A stretch of DNA of 64,000 nucleotides from Planctomycetota bacterium (lineage in GTDB: Bacteria; Planctomycetota; B15-G4), in the NCBI GenBank assembly GCA_029259745.1, contig JAJDEO010000048.1, positions 124,001-188,000 on the forward strand, read 5' to 3'. The notes under the pieces were generated by a model. That model was not told the DNA's origin, made no database searches, and saw only the letters and a list, made by a program, of their open reading frames with translations. Positions 18,008-26,136 of the stretch are shown here, piece by piece. A program made the position numbers and the translations under genes. Each line of letters starts with the position of its first letter. Position 1 is the stretch's first letter.

Positions 18008-18745
18008 TCAGTGGATCTCTTCCTGGACGAGCTCGCCGATGTCCCAGTTGTCGACATCGCGACGTTCCATGCGTCCGCCGATGAAGACGCTGAGCAGCGC
18101 GAGGTAGAAGCCACCGATCAGCGACACGACGACAACCGGCGGGATCGCGCCGACACCGCAGCGCTCGTAGAGCGTGGTGAGATCGGCCGTGGGCTCGGGG
18201 TGGATGTCGAGCTTGATGAGCCACGCGACGAGGAGCACGGCGAAGATCGGCAGGTAGTTGCGTGCCAACCGCAGGCGTAGCGCCTGGAGCTTCGTGACGT
18301 GGAAGTGCGGCTCGTGCAGGTCGTTGGCGACGAGTCGACTCCACGCGGCGGTCGGCGACGTGAGTTGACGTTCGAGGATGGGCGCGAAGAAGTTCTCCTC
18401 GATCATCCGAATGCGTGAGCGCCAGACGTCGAAGAAGCGGAAGCGCCGCGCCTCGAGAAACATCAGGACGACGATCAGCAGGTTCGCGAACTGAAGGCTC
18501 AGGTGTGACGCTTCGCTGCTCCCGAACGCGAAACCGAGCGCGCTGGCTGTCGTCAGAACTGCCCAGTTCGTCGTCTGATCGAGGCGTAGCCGCCATGCGT
18601 TCGCCCGACTCACCTCGCCCCGATAGAGGTGGATGACCGCTGTCACATACTGCGACCGCTCCAGTTGCTCTGTCTCATAGTCGACGCGTTCGTGTGGGAG
18701 TGCGGCCTCACCTCCCGAGGTCTGAGAGCGATGTGCGTTCGACAT
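18008..18745 (-). CDS. DUF2270 membrane protein
   Basis: 245 residues. The N-terminal cytoplasmic part (VDYETEQLERSQYVTAVIHLYRGEVSRANAWRLRLD) and the following WAVLTTASALGFAF helix match the DUF2270 family, small bacterial proteins with four membrane helices: about residues 63-80, 84-102, 168-185 and 205-228. RRFRFFDVWRSRIRMIEENFF lies between helices 2 and 3. The function is unknown. It is divergent from the GGDEF gene and convergent with pilT, with 9 bp between stops. Confidence 0.75.
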   Translation of the reverse strand: MSNAHRSQTSGGEAALPHERVDYETEQLERSQYVTAVIHLYRGEVSRANAWRLRLDQTTNWAVLTTASALGFAFGSSEASHLSLQFANLLIVVLMFLEARRFRFFDVWRSRIRMIEENFFAPILERQLTSPTAAWSRLVANDLHEPHFHVTKLQALRLRLARNYLPIFAVLLVAWLIKLDIHPEPTADLTTLYERCGVGAIPPVVVVSLIGGFYLALLSVFIGGRMERRDVDNWDIGELVQEEIH

Positions 18746-18866
18746 GTTCGGACGATCCGCTGGAGTGGAACTCGAAGACTGACTCACCCACCTGGCCAAC
18801 CCGATGAAGACCCCGAAGAGCCTCGAGCCTCGCCTGGCATGGCCGAGAGCGTATAACGAAGCACCG

Positions 18867-20399
18867 ATGTGGGCACGTCTCAGACAGAACCATCTCGTGG
18901 TGCCGGTGCTGGTGCTGCTGCTTGGCATCGCCGTCGCGGTGTTCACCTGGTTGACGACCTCGAGGAACGAGGCGTTCCGGCGTGAGCTCGCCTTCGACGG
19001 CGTGGGGCAGCGTAACGCGCGTCGGATCACGGAAGCCGTCGAGGAACGCGCGGATCTGCTCCGGCAGGTGCGCGCGCTCTATGTCGCCGATGGTGATGTG
19101 GGGGAGGAGCGCTTTATGCGCTTCGTCGGCGAGCTCATGCTTACGGGGCGCACGAAATCGACTTCAGTCGTCATGTTCGCCGTGCCGCGCGAAGGCGGGA
19201 TCTTTGCCGACGTGGTCATGCCGGCACGCGCCGCGACGCGCTGGTCCGGGGTCGACATGCTGGCCGACGTCGCGTTCGCGGATGCCCTCGAGCGGTCGCT
19301 GACGCGGGCCGACATCACGGCCTCGGCGCCGATCTCGACGGGGACGGGCGACGAGGACATGTTGACGCTGCTCGCCGTCCCGGTCTTCAAGCGCCCGGGC
19401 GCCGCACCGTCGGAGGCTCGCGGATCGGAGGTCGTCGGTTACCTCGTCGCGATCGTCTCCGTCGACGCACTGCTCGACGACGCCTTCGCCGACATCCACG
19501 CCCTCGAAGATGTGCGTCACCACGCCGTCTCCGTCACCGACGTGTCCGACACGTCTGCCGCCGTGCCCTTCGCGTCGTTCGGCGCCGAGGCGATCGACGC
19601 CACGCCGGCGACGCGCGAAGTCATCCACGTCTTCGACCGCTCTTGGAGTGTCGACACCAAGCGCGTGACGGTCGACGAACAGACGATCAGCGACTTCCTC
19701 CAGCGTCCGTCCACGACGCTGTCGGCCTGCATCTTCCTCGTCGTCACGTTGTGCGCGCACATCGCCTATGCGTTGAACCGTCAGAGGGCGCTCGTGCAGA
19801 AGGAGGTCGAGTCGCGGACGTCCGAGTTGCGTCAGAAGAACCTGCTGCTCGAACGGCATGAGCGCGAGCTCGCAAAGGTCAACCTGAAGCTGCTCGAGCA
19901 GAGTCACACCGATCCACTCACGGAGCTGATGAACCGTCGCGGGTTCGAGGAACACCTCGAACAGGAGCGCCAGCGCACGGGGCGCACCGGAGTCCCGTAC
20001 GGCCTGTTGATCTTCGACGTCGACAACTTCAAGAGCTTCAACGATCACTACGGACACGTCGCCGGCGACGAGGTGCTCAAGCGCGTCGCACACATCATCT
20101 ACGGCGAGGCGCGGCGCATCGACTGCGTGGCACGCTTCGGTGGTGAGGAGTTCGTGATCCTGGCTTCCGCGACGGACGCCGTCGGCCTGCTCGCGCTCGG
20201 TGAGCGCGTGCGCGAGCGCATCCAGGAGGCGGCGATCCCGCACGTCAAGTCGCCGCTCGAGGTCGTGACCGTCAGTGGCGGGGGAGCGCTCTCGAAGGTG
20301 GACGCCGAGCACGACCCCAAGCCCGTGCTCGAGATCGCCGATCGCTGCCTGTACGAGGCGAAGGCGACGGGCAAGAACCGCGTCGTCATGCGCATGTAG
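18867..20399 (+). CDS. Membrane-bound diguanylate cyclase with CHASE-type sensor
   Basis: 510 residues. A first membrane helix (HLVVPVLVLLLGIAVAVFTWL) and a second near residues 290-310 (STTLSACIFLVVTLCAHIAYAL) enclose an extracytoplasmic domain of about 250 residues. The FRRELAFDGVGQRNARRITEAVEERADLLRQVRALY opening and GYLVAIVSVDALLD end resemble CHASE ligand-sensing domains. A coiled-coil linker leads to a complete GGDEF domain: DPLTELMNRRGFE, DVDNFKSFNDHYGH, RFGGEEF, and DRCLYEAKATGKNRV. An RRID motif five residues before RFGGEEF's GG forms a product-inhibition I-site. It should make cyclic di-GMP in response to an external signal. The start at 18867 is preferred over 18804 because a TATAAC box at 18852 would lie between them. 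Confidence 0.87.
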   Translation: MWARLRQNHLVVPVLVLLLGIAVAVFTWLTTSRNEAFRRELAFDGVGQRNARRITEAVEERADLLRQVRALYVADGDVGEERFMRFVGELMLTGRTKSTSVVMFAVPREGGIFADVVMPARAATRWSGVDMLADVAFADALERSLTRADITASAPISTGTGDEDMLTLLAVPVFKRPGAAPSEARGSEVVGYLVAIVSVDALLDDAFADIHALEDVRHHAVSVTDVSDTSAAVPFASFGAEAIDATPATREVIHVFDRSWSVDTKRVTVDEQTISDFLQRPSTTLSACIFLVVTLCAHIAYALNRQRALVQKEVESRTSELRQKNLLLERHERELAKVNLKLLEQSHTDPLTELMNRRGFEEHLEQERQRTGRTGVPYGLLIFDVDNFKSFNDHYGHVAGDEVLKRVAHIIYGEARRIDCVARFGGEEFVILASATDAVGLLALGERVRERIQEAAIPHVKSPLEVVTVSGGGALSKVDAEHDPKPVLEIADRCLYEAKATGKNRVVMRM

Positions 20400-20558
20400 C
20401 TCGGGGCGCAGCGGCGGCCGAGCAGGCTGAGACCGGCGTGCGCGACCTCGCCGCACCGTCGACGGCGGCCTTGGTCCCGAGTCGACGAGCGCAAGGATGG
20501 AATGCGCCTCGTCACGGGTTGTTACGCTGCTCCGCGACCCCAACGGAGCTGCTCGCCC

Positions 20559-22715
20559 ATGTCTCGTTTGCCCCGCCGGCCGCTCGGCCGGATCCTCGCT
20601 GCCTGCTTGATCGTCACGCTGCTCGCCGGCTGCGCGCTGCTTGGCCCCACGCCTTCGTTCCCGGCGGTCGTCACGCCGCGCACTGCGACGGTGGAGCATG
20701 TCGACAGCTACCACGGCACGCAGGTTGCCGACCCTTATCGCTGGCTCGAAGACGATCGGTCCCCGGAGACCGCTGCATGGGTGGCGGCGCAGAACGCCGT
20801 GACGGAGTCGGTCCTCGCGGCGATCCCCGTGCGCGACGAGCTGCAGGAACGACTCACCGAACTCTGGAACTACGAGCGACAGAGCGTGGCGCGACGCGTG
20901 GGCGCTGGCTACGTCTGGTCGCGCAACGACGGACTCCAGGCGCAGAGCGTCCTGGTCTATGGCAGCGAGCCCTATGGCGAGGCGCGCGTGCTCATCGACC
21001 CCAACGCATGGTCGTCCGACGGCACCGTCGCGCTGGGCGGCTTCGTGGCGTCGCCGGATGGTCGCTACCTCGCGTACTCGACGTCCGAAGGCGGTTCCGA
21101 CTGGCGGACGTGGCGGGTCAAGGATGTGGCCACCGGCGTCGATCTCCCCGACGTGATCCGCTGGACGAAGTTCACGAGTGCGACGTGGTCGCCCGACGGT
21201 CAGGGCTTCTGGTACGGCGGATACGCGGCACCGAGCGAGTCGGACACGCTCAAGGGTGCGAACACGAATCAGCGCGTGCTGTACCACCGCCTCGGCACCG
21301 ACTCGGCGTACGACACGCCGGTCTTCGAAGACACGGCGAACCCCAATCGCATCTACTCGCTCGAAGTCACGCACGACGAGCGCTTCGTGCTGCTGTACTC
21401 GCGCCTCGGCTCGGCTTCGAAGTGGCTCCTGCACGTCAAGCAGCTCGACGTGCCGGGCGCGCGCTTCGTTGCCATCGACGACTCGGGCGACAACGACCTC
21501 GGGTATGTCGGCAATGACGGCGACACGTTCTACTTCACGACGACGGCCGAGGCGCCGCGCCGACGTGTCGTTGCCGTCGATCGCAACGCGCCGGGTCCCT
21601 CGCGCTGGACGGACGTCATCGCCGAAGGGAACGACACGCTGCAGTCCGCGACGTTGTTCGGCGACACGCTCGTCCTGCTGCGCATGCGTGATGCGCGTCA
21701 CATCGTCACGCTCGGCGACCTTTCCGGGGGACCGCAGCGCGAGGTCGTCCTGCCGGGCCTCGGACGCGTGTCGGGCCTGGGCGGCGAGCGCGACCACGCC
21801 GAGACATTCTTCGCGTACACGTCCTTCACGCAGCCACCGAGCTCCTACCGGCTCGACATCGCGTCAGGGCAGGTCGAGGAGCTCTGGCGCCCTGATGTCC
21901 CGTTCGATCCCGAGGACTTCGTGACGACGCAGGTCTTTGCCTCGAGCGCCGTCGACGGAACCTCCGTTCCGCTGTTCCTCGTGCACAAGCGGGGTCTCGA
22001 ACCGAACGGCGAGCGACCCGTCTACCTCTATGGATACGGTGGTTTCAACGTCTCGATGACGCCGAGCTTCAGCGTCGCGCGCATCCCGTTTCTCGAGCAC
22101 GGTGGTGTCTACGCCCACGCGGTGCTGCGCGGCGGCGGTGAGTACGGCGAGGAGTGGCACGCCGCGGGAACGCTGGAGCGCAAGCAGAACACCTTCGATG
22201 ACTTCCATGGATGCGTCGACTGGTTGAAGTCGGCGGGTTGGAGTCGTTCGGACCGGATCGCGATCGGTGGGGGCAGCAACGGCGGGCTGCTCGTCGGTGC
22301 CGTCATGACGCAGCGGCCCGACTCGATCGCCTGCGCCGTGCCCGCCGTCGGCGTGTTGGACATGCTGCGGTACCACGAGTTCACGATCGGTTGGGCGTGG
22401 GCCGGCGACTACGGGCGGTCGGACAACCCCGACCATTTCCCGTTCCTCTACGCCTACTCACCGTTGCACAACATCCGTCCAGGGACGGCCTACCCGGCGA
22501 CGCTCATCATGACAGCCGACCACGACGACCGCGTCGTGCCGGCGCACTCGTTCAAGTTCGCGGCAACGCTGCAGGCCGCGCAGACCGGGCCCGAGCCTGC
22601 GCTGATCCGCGTGGCGACGAAGTCCGGTCACGGAGCGGGAAAGTCGGTCGAGATGCGCATCGCGGAGGCCGCCGACAAGTGGGCATTCGTGCTGCGCGCA
22701 CTGGAGCAGGAGTGA
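20559..22715 (+). CDS. Prolyl oligopeptidase, lipoprotein (peptidase family S9A)
   Basis: 718 residues. The N-terminus is a lipoprotein signal peptide with lipobox LAGC (LIVTLLAGCALLG), so the enzyme is anchored outside the cytoplasm. The start YHGTQVADPYRWLEDDRSPETAAWV is the S9A signature. A seven-bladed propeller region follows, then the alpha/beta-hydrolase domain with catalytic Ser573 (GGGSNGGLL), Asp657 (DHDDRV) and His691 (KSGHGAGK). PVYLYGYGGFNVS is the conserved oxyanion block. It cleaves short peptides after proline. The stop overlaps the ATG of the following SDR gene (TGATG), so the two are likely translated together. Confidence 0.94.
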   Translation: MSRLPRRPLGRILAACLIVTLLAGCALLGPTPSFPAVVTPRTATVEHVDSYHGTQVADPYRWLEDDRSPETAAWVAAQNAVTESVLAAIPVRDELQERLTELWNYERQSVARRVGAGYVWSRNDGLQAQSVLVYGSEPYGEARVLIDPNAWSSDGTVALGGFVASPDGRYLAYSTSEGGSDWRTWRVKDVATGVDLPDVIRWTKFTSATWSPDGQGFWYGGYAAPSESDTLKGANTNQRVLYHRLGTDSAYDTPVFEDTANPNRIYSLEVTHDERFVLLYSRLGSASKWLLHVKQLDVPGARFVAIDDSGDNDLGYVGNDGDTFYFTTTAEAPRRRVVAVDRNAPGPSRWTDVIAEGNDTLQSATLFGDTLVLLRMRDARHIVTLGDLSGGPQREVVLPGLGRVSGLGGERDHAETFFAYTSFTQPPSSYRLDIASGQVEELWRPDVPFDPEDFVTTQVFASSAVDGTSVPLFLVHKRGLEPNGERPVYLYGYGGFNVSMTPSFSVARIPFLEHGGVYAHAVLRGGGEYGEEWHAAGTLERKQNTFDDFHGCVDWLKSAGWSRSDRIAIGGGSNGGLLVGAVMTQRPDSIACAVPAVGVLDMLRYHEFTIGWAWAGDYGRSDNPDHFPFLYAYSPLHNIRPGTAYPATLIMTADHDDRVVPAHSFKFAATLQAAQTGPEPALIRVATKSGHGAGKSVEMRIAEAADKWAFVLRALEQE

Positions 22716-23506
22716 TGGATCACGATCTGAAGGGGCGCGTCGCGGTCATCACGGGGGCCTCAGCTGGCATCGGTGAGGCGACGGCCGAGCGCTTGGCTGC
22801 GCAGGGCATGGATCTCGTGCTCGGCGCGCGGCGCCTCGAACGTCTCGAGGAGATCGCGACGCGACTGCGCGAGGCGCACGGCGTTGCCGTCACGCCGGCT
22901 GTGCTGGATGTCTGCGACGCCGCGTCGTGCGATGCCTTCGCGCGCACGGTTGCCGACGTGGCGGCCGACAGGGGCGTCGAAGTGCTCGTCGGCAACGCCG
23001 GGCTCGCGCGCGGGGTCGCGCGTCTCGCGGAGGGCACGGCGGACGACGAACGTGACTGGGAGACGATGTTCGAGACGAACGTCATGGGGCTGCTGCGCGT
23101 CATCCGGCGCCTCGTTCCGGACATGGTCGCGCGGCGGCGCGGCACGGTCGTCAACGTCGGCTCACTGGCCGGCATCGAGACGTACGAGGGCGGCGGCGTC
23201 TACTGCGCCACGAAGTCGTCCGTGCGCGTCATCTCGCGTGCGCTGCGTCTCGAACTCCTCGGCACGGGCGTGAAGGTGAGCTGCGTCAACCCCGGGCTCG
23301 TCGAGACGGAGTTCTCGATGGTGCGCTTCGAGGGCGACCAGGCCAAGGCCGACTCCGTCTATGCCGGGATGACGCCGCTGACGGGCGACGACATCGCCGC
23401 CTCGATCGAGTGGATCGCGTCGCTCCCGCGGCCGATGAACATCGAGGAGGTCACGCTCTACCCGACCGATCAGGTCTCGGCCCAGAAGGTCCATCGCTCG
23501 ACCTGA
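22715..23506 (+). CDS. Short-chain dehydrogenase/reductase (YdfG-like)
   Basis: 263 residues. Rossmann motif TGASAGIGEATA, ARRLERL (NADP preference), VGNAGLARG in place of NNAG, active-site NVGSLAG serine and YCATKSS (Tyr and Lys), and NPGLVETEFS after strand 6. The C-terminal TGDDIAASIEWIASLPRPMNIEEVTLYPTDQ matches the YdfG/serine 3-dehydrogenase branch, which oxidises 3-hydroxy acids such as serine or 3-hydroxypropionate. The exact substrate cannot be read from sequence. It is translationally coupled to the prolyl oligopeptidase. Confidence 0.9.
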   Translation: MDHDLKGRVAVITGASAGIGEATAERLAAQGMDLVLGARRLERLEEIATRLREAHGVAVTPAVLDVCDAASCDAFARTVADVAADRGVEVLVGNAGLARGVARLAEGTADDERDWETMFETNVMGLLRVIRRLVPDMVARRRGTVVNVGSLAGIETYEGGGVYCATKSSVRVISRALRLELLGTGVKVSCVNPGLVETEFSMVRFEGDQAKADSVYAGMTPLTGDDIAASIEWIASLPRPMNIEEVTLYPTDQVSAQKVHRST

Positions 23507-23593
23507 CGTCGACTCGCGAAGAATCGTGGAAATCGGTGTTAGCGCGGGGCCGCGGGGGGCGTATTCCCTCGTGAAACCCCGAAGAGGACGGGT

Positions 23594-24172
23594 TTGTTGA
23601 CCGACACCACCCACGAGCCGCGAGGCCCCGAGATCGACGACGAGGAGGAACAGCTCCTGGCGCGCCTGCGTGCCGGCGACCGTTCCGCCTTCGAGGATCT
23701 CGTGGCGCCGCACGTCGCCGTCGCCCGGTCACTCGCCGTCCGCATGCTCGGGAACCTCGATGACTCGGAGGACGCCGTGCAAGACGCGATGCTCAAGGCC
23801 TACCGCGGGCTCGACTCGTTCCGAGGCGGCTTCCGGGCCTGGTTCCTGCGCATCGTCTACCACCAGTCCGTCGACGCCACGCGCCGCCGGAGCACGCGCA
23901 AGGGACACGAATCGCGCGCCGCTGTTTCGCCCGAGGCCAGCACGCAAACGGCCGGCGCCATCGAGCAGCGCGAGACGCTTGCTCGGGTGCGCGCCGCGAT
24001 CGACACACTCCCCGCGCGTCAGCGCGCCGCGCTTCATCTCCGCGTGGTCGAGGGTCTTGCCTACAGGGCCATCGCCGAGGTGCTCGGCATCACGCCGGGG
24101 TCGGCGCGGGTCTACGTGGTGCGTGCGCGCAGCATCTTGCGCGACCGCGTCGGCGGGGAGGTGCCGGAATGA
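23594..24172 (+). CDS. ECF-type RNA polymerase sigma factor
   Basis: 192 residues from one of two tandem TTG codons (23594 or 23597) after GAAGAGG. Region 2 is shown by DRSAFEDLVAPHVAVARSLAVRMLGNLDDSEDAVQDAMLKAYRGLDSF, and region 4 by LPARQRAALHLRVVEGLAYRAIAEVLGITPGSARVYVVRARSILRDRV. The helix-turn-helix recognises a -35 element. The stop overlaps the start of the anti-sigma gene by 4 bp (ATGA), the usual arrangement for a sigma factor with its own membrane regulator. The regulon and signal are unknown. Confidence 0.92.
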   Translation: MLTDTTHEPRGPEIDDEEEQLLARLRAGDRSAFEDLVAPHVAVARSLAVRMLGNLDDSEDAVQDAMLKAYRGLDSFRGGFRAWFLRIVYHQSVDATRRRSTRKGHESRAAVSPEASTQTAGAIEQRETLARVRAAIDTLPARQRAALHLRVVEGLAYRAIAEVLGITPGSARVYVVRARSILRDRVGGEVPE

Positions 24173-26136
24173 ACCATCCGCGTCGCTCACATTTCGAGCG
24201 CTATGTCCTCGGTGACCTCGATGTCGATGCGCGACTCGCGCTCGACGAACACGTCGCGGTGTGTGAGCGCTGTGCGGCGCTCCTGGCGCGTGAACGCGAG
24301 ATCGATGCCTGGGTCGTTCAGACGAGCGCCGAGGCGTTGCCCGACGGAACGTCGCGGCGCATGTTCGATGCGCTGTGGGAGCGGATCGACGAAGACGCGC
24401 AGCCGCCAGTGACGACGACCATCGACGCGGGGACGAGCTGGTGGCGCGGGATGCGTCGGGCGGCGGCGATGCTCGTGGTCGGGGCGCTTGCTTGGTGGGC
24501 CGTCGTGTCGTTCGCGGACGCGCCGCAGCGATCATCGGCGCCAGAGGTGGTGGAGTCGGGCGCTCCGACGTCTGCTCCCGTGCCCGAGCCGCCGAACGCC
24601 GAGCCGCCGAGCCCTGAGGCGACGATCGTCGAGACGACGCCGCCGGGCAGCGCCGAGCCGACGACCTGGGAGCTGCGGCTCGCAGCGGCACTCGACAATC
24701 CCGGCACGCGTTCGGTTCCTGCATGGGGCGGCGACGATGCGACGAGCAGCCAGCGTCTCGATGCCGTCCGGCAGCGTGTCGCGCAGGTGTTGCTCGCCGC
24801 CGATGACGCGCACCCGGACGACGACGCACAGTTCGCCGCGGCCTGCGCGCTGGCATGGGACGAGCTGCGTCCCGAAGGTTGGGCCGTCGACCAGCTCGTG
24901 CGCAATGTCCTGCTCCGTGGACGCGACGGTGCGGCGGCCGAAGCCGCGCTGCGCGCCGTCCTCGTCGATCCGACGGCCGAGATGACCCTGGCGCGCGTGC
25001 TCGACGATGACCGCTGGGCCGACGCCGTGCTCGCCGGGTTGCTCGTCCATCCACGCGATCTCGGCGCCGCGCGCGCACTCGGGCGTGCCGTCGCTCAGCG
25101 GCTCGATGACGAAGAGCGTGTGCCCATGGCTGTCGACGTGCTCGTCGCGCTGCGCGGCGAGACCCTGCTGCGCGACGAAGTCGAAGAGATCATCACGCGC
25201 GCCCTGCGCAGTCCGTCACCGGTTCGCACGAAGTCTGCCTTGGCACTTGTCCGCGCGGTTCCGGCGCGGCTCGCGGTCGGGGCCTGGATCGACCTCGCAG
25301 ATGTGGTGGGCGCCAACGCCGCGGCGCGTGGCTTCGAGGGCGTCCTCGCGGCGTCCGAGACCGAGGCGGTGGCGGCGCTTGGACACGCGCTGTCGCAGCC
25401 ACGGCGGCGCGAGACGGCGATTCAATGGGTGTTCGAACAGGGCCTGGCCGAGCTCGTTCCGCAGCTCGTGCGCGTGGCGTCCGACCGACAAGATGCCGAG
25501 TTGCTCGACGCGCTCGGCGCGCTCGCCGACGCACGTGCGGCACGGCCGTTGTTCGAGGCCTGGCGTGAGCACCGAGGGCGTCCACTCGACGGACGCCTGG
25601 CCGACGCTCTCGTTGCGCTCCTCGTCGACGACGCAGAGGCGCGGAGTGTCCTGGCCAGCTCGACGCGTGCGCATGAGGTCGGCGATCTCATCGATCTCAT
25701 GACGCACGCCATCGACAGCGCTCCGGGGCTCGATCGCCGCAGCGAACACGCCGAGCTTTGCGCTGATGTGCTCAGCGGCGTCGTCGTCGATCCCACGCTC
25801 GACGCCGGCCGCCGGGCGCGCACCCTCGGAGCCCTCGCGCGCCACGGGCACGAGCGCCATGCCGACCGTCTGCTCGAGGCACTGGTGAGTCGTCCCGACG
25901 ATGCCCTCGGCTGGATCACGGCCGCGACTCTTGCGCCCGAGGCGACATACCTCACGTTCCAACGTGTCGGCGGTGACGTCGACGACTTGACCTCGGCCGT
26001 GCGCGACATCGGCGCGTGGCCGACCTTCGCCGTGGCGCCGCCCACGCGCGTCTTGCGCCGTATCGAACGCGCGCTCGATCGCTTGGACACCACGCCGATG
26101 TCCCGATCCAAACCTGTCACAGGAGACGACGAATGA
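24169..26136 (+). CDS. Anti-sigma factor with HEAT-like extracytoplasmic domain
   Basis: 655 residues. The N-terminal HFERYVLGDLDVDARLALDEHVAVCERCAALL is an anti-sigma zinc-binding domain (H-x3-C-x2-C). One membrane helix (about residues 93-114, RRAAAMLVVGALAWWAVVSFA) is followed by a Pro/Glu-rich spacer. The long C-terminal region (about 170-640) is alpha-helical, with Ala/Leu/Arg/Asp repeats of 35-40 residues that look like HEAT repeats (for example DGAAAEAALRAVLVDPTAEM and DDALGWITAATLAPEA). The long repeat domain outside the membrane is unusual for an anti-sigma factor and could sense a protein or envelope structure. It overlaps the sigma gene by 4 bp and the next gene by 4 bp. Confidence 0.8.
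   Translation: MNHPRRSHFERYVLGDLDVDARLALDEHVAVCERCAALLAREREIDAWVVQTSAEALPDGTSRRMFDALWERIDEDAQPPVTTTIDAGTSWWRGMRRAAAMLVVGALAWWAVVSFADAPQRSSAPEVVESGAPTSAPVPEPPNAEPPSPEATIVETTPPGSAEPTTWELRLAAALDNPGTRSVPAWGGDDATSSQRLDAVRQRVAQVLLAADDAHPDDDAQFAAACALAWDELRPEGWAVDQLVRNVLLRGRDGAAAEAALRAVLVDPTAEMTLARVLDDDRWADAVLAGLLVHPRDLGAARALGRAVAQRLDDEERVPMAVDVLVALRGETLLRDEVEEIITRALRSPSPVRTKSALALVRAVPARLAVGAWIDLADVVGANAAARGFEGVLAASETEAVAALGHALSQPRRRETAIQWVFEQGLAELVPQLVRVASDRQDAELLDALGALADARAARPLFEAWREHRGRPLDGRLADALVALLVDDAEARSVLASSTRAHEVGDLIDLMTHAIDSAPGLDRRSEHAELCADVLSGVVVDPTLDAGRRARTLGALARHGHERHADRLLEALVSRPDDALGWITAATLAPEATYLTFQRVGGDVDDLTSAVRDIGAWPTFAVAPPTRVLRRIERALDRLDTTPMSRSKPVTGDDE

Noticed and set aside
19164..21797. 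877-codon open frame on the minus strand
   Set aside because: It mirrors the GGDEF and prolyl-oligopeptidase genes, is Arg/Ala/Val-biased with no domain, and is a product of GC-rich antisense sequence.
23521..23593. Autoregulated ECF promoter (GGAAAT ... CGTATT) before the sigma gene
   Set aside because: The spacing between the two boxes is about 26 bases, too long for an ECF promoter.
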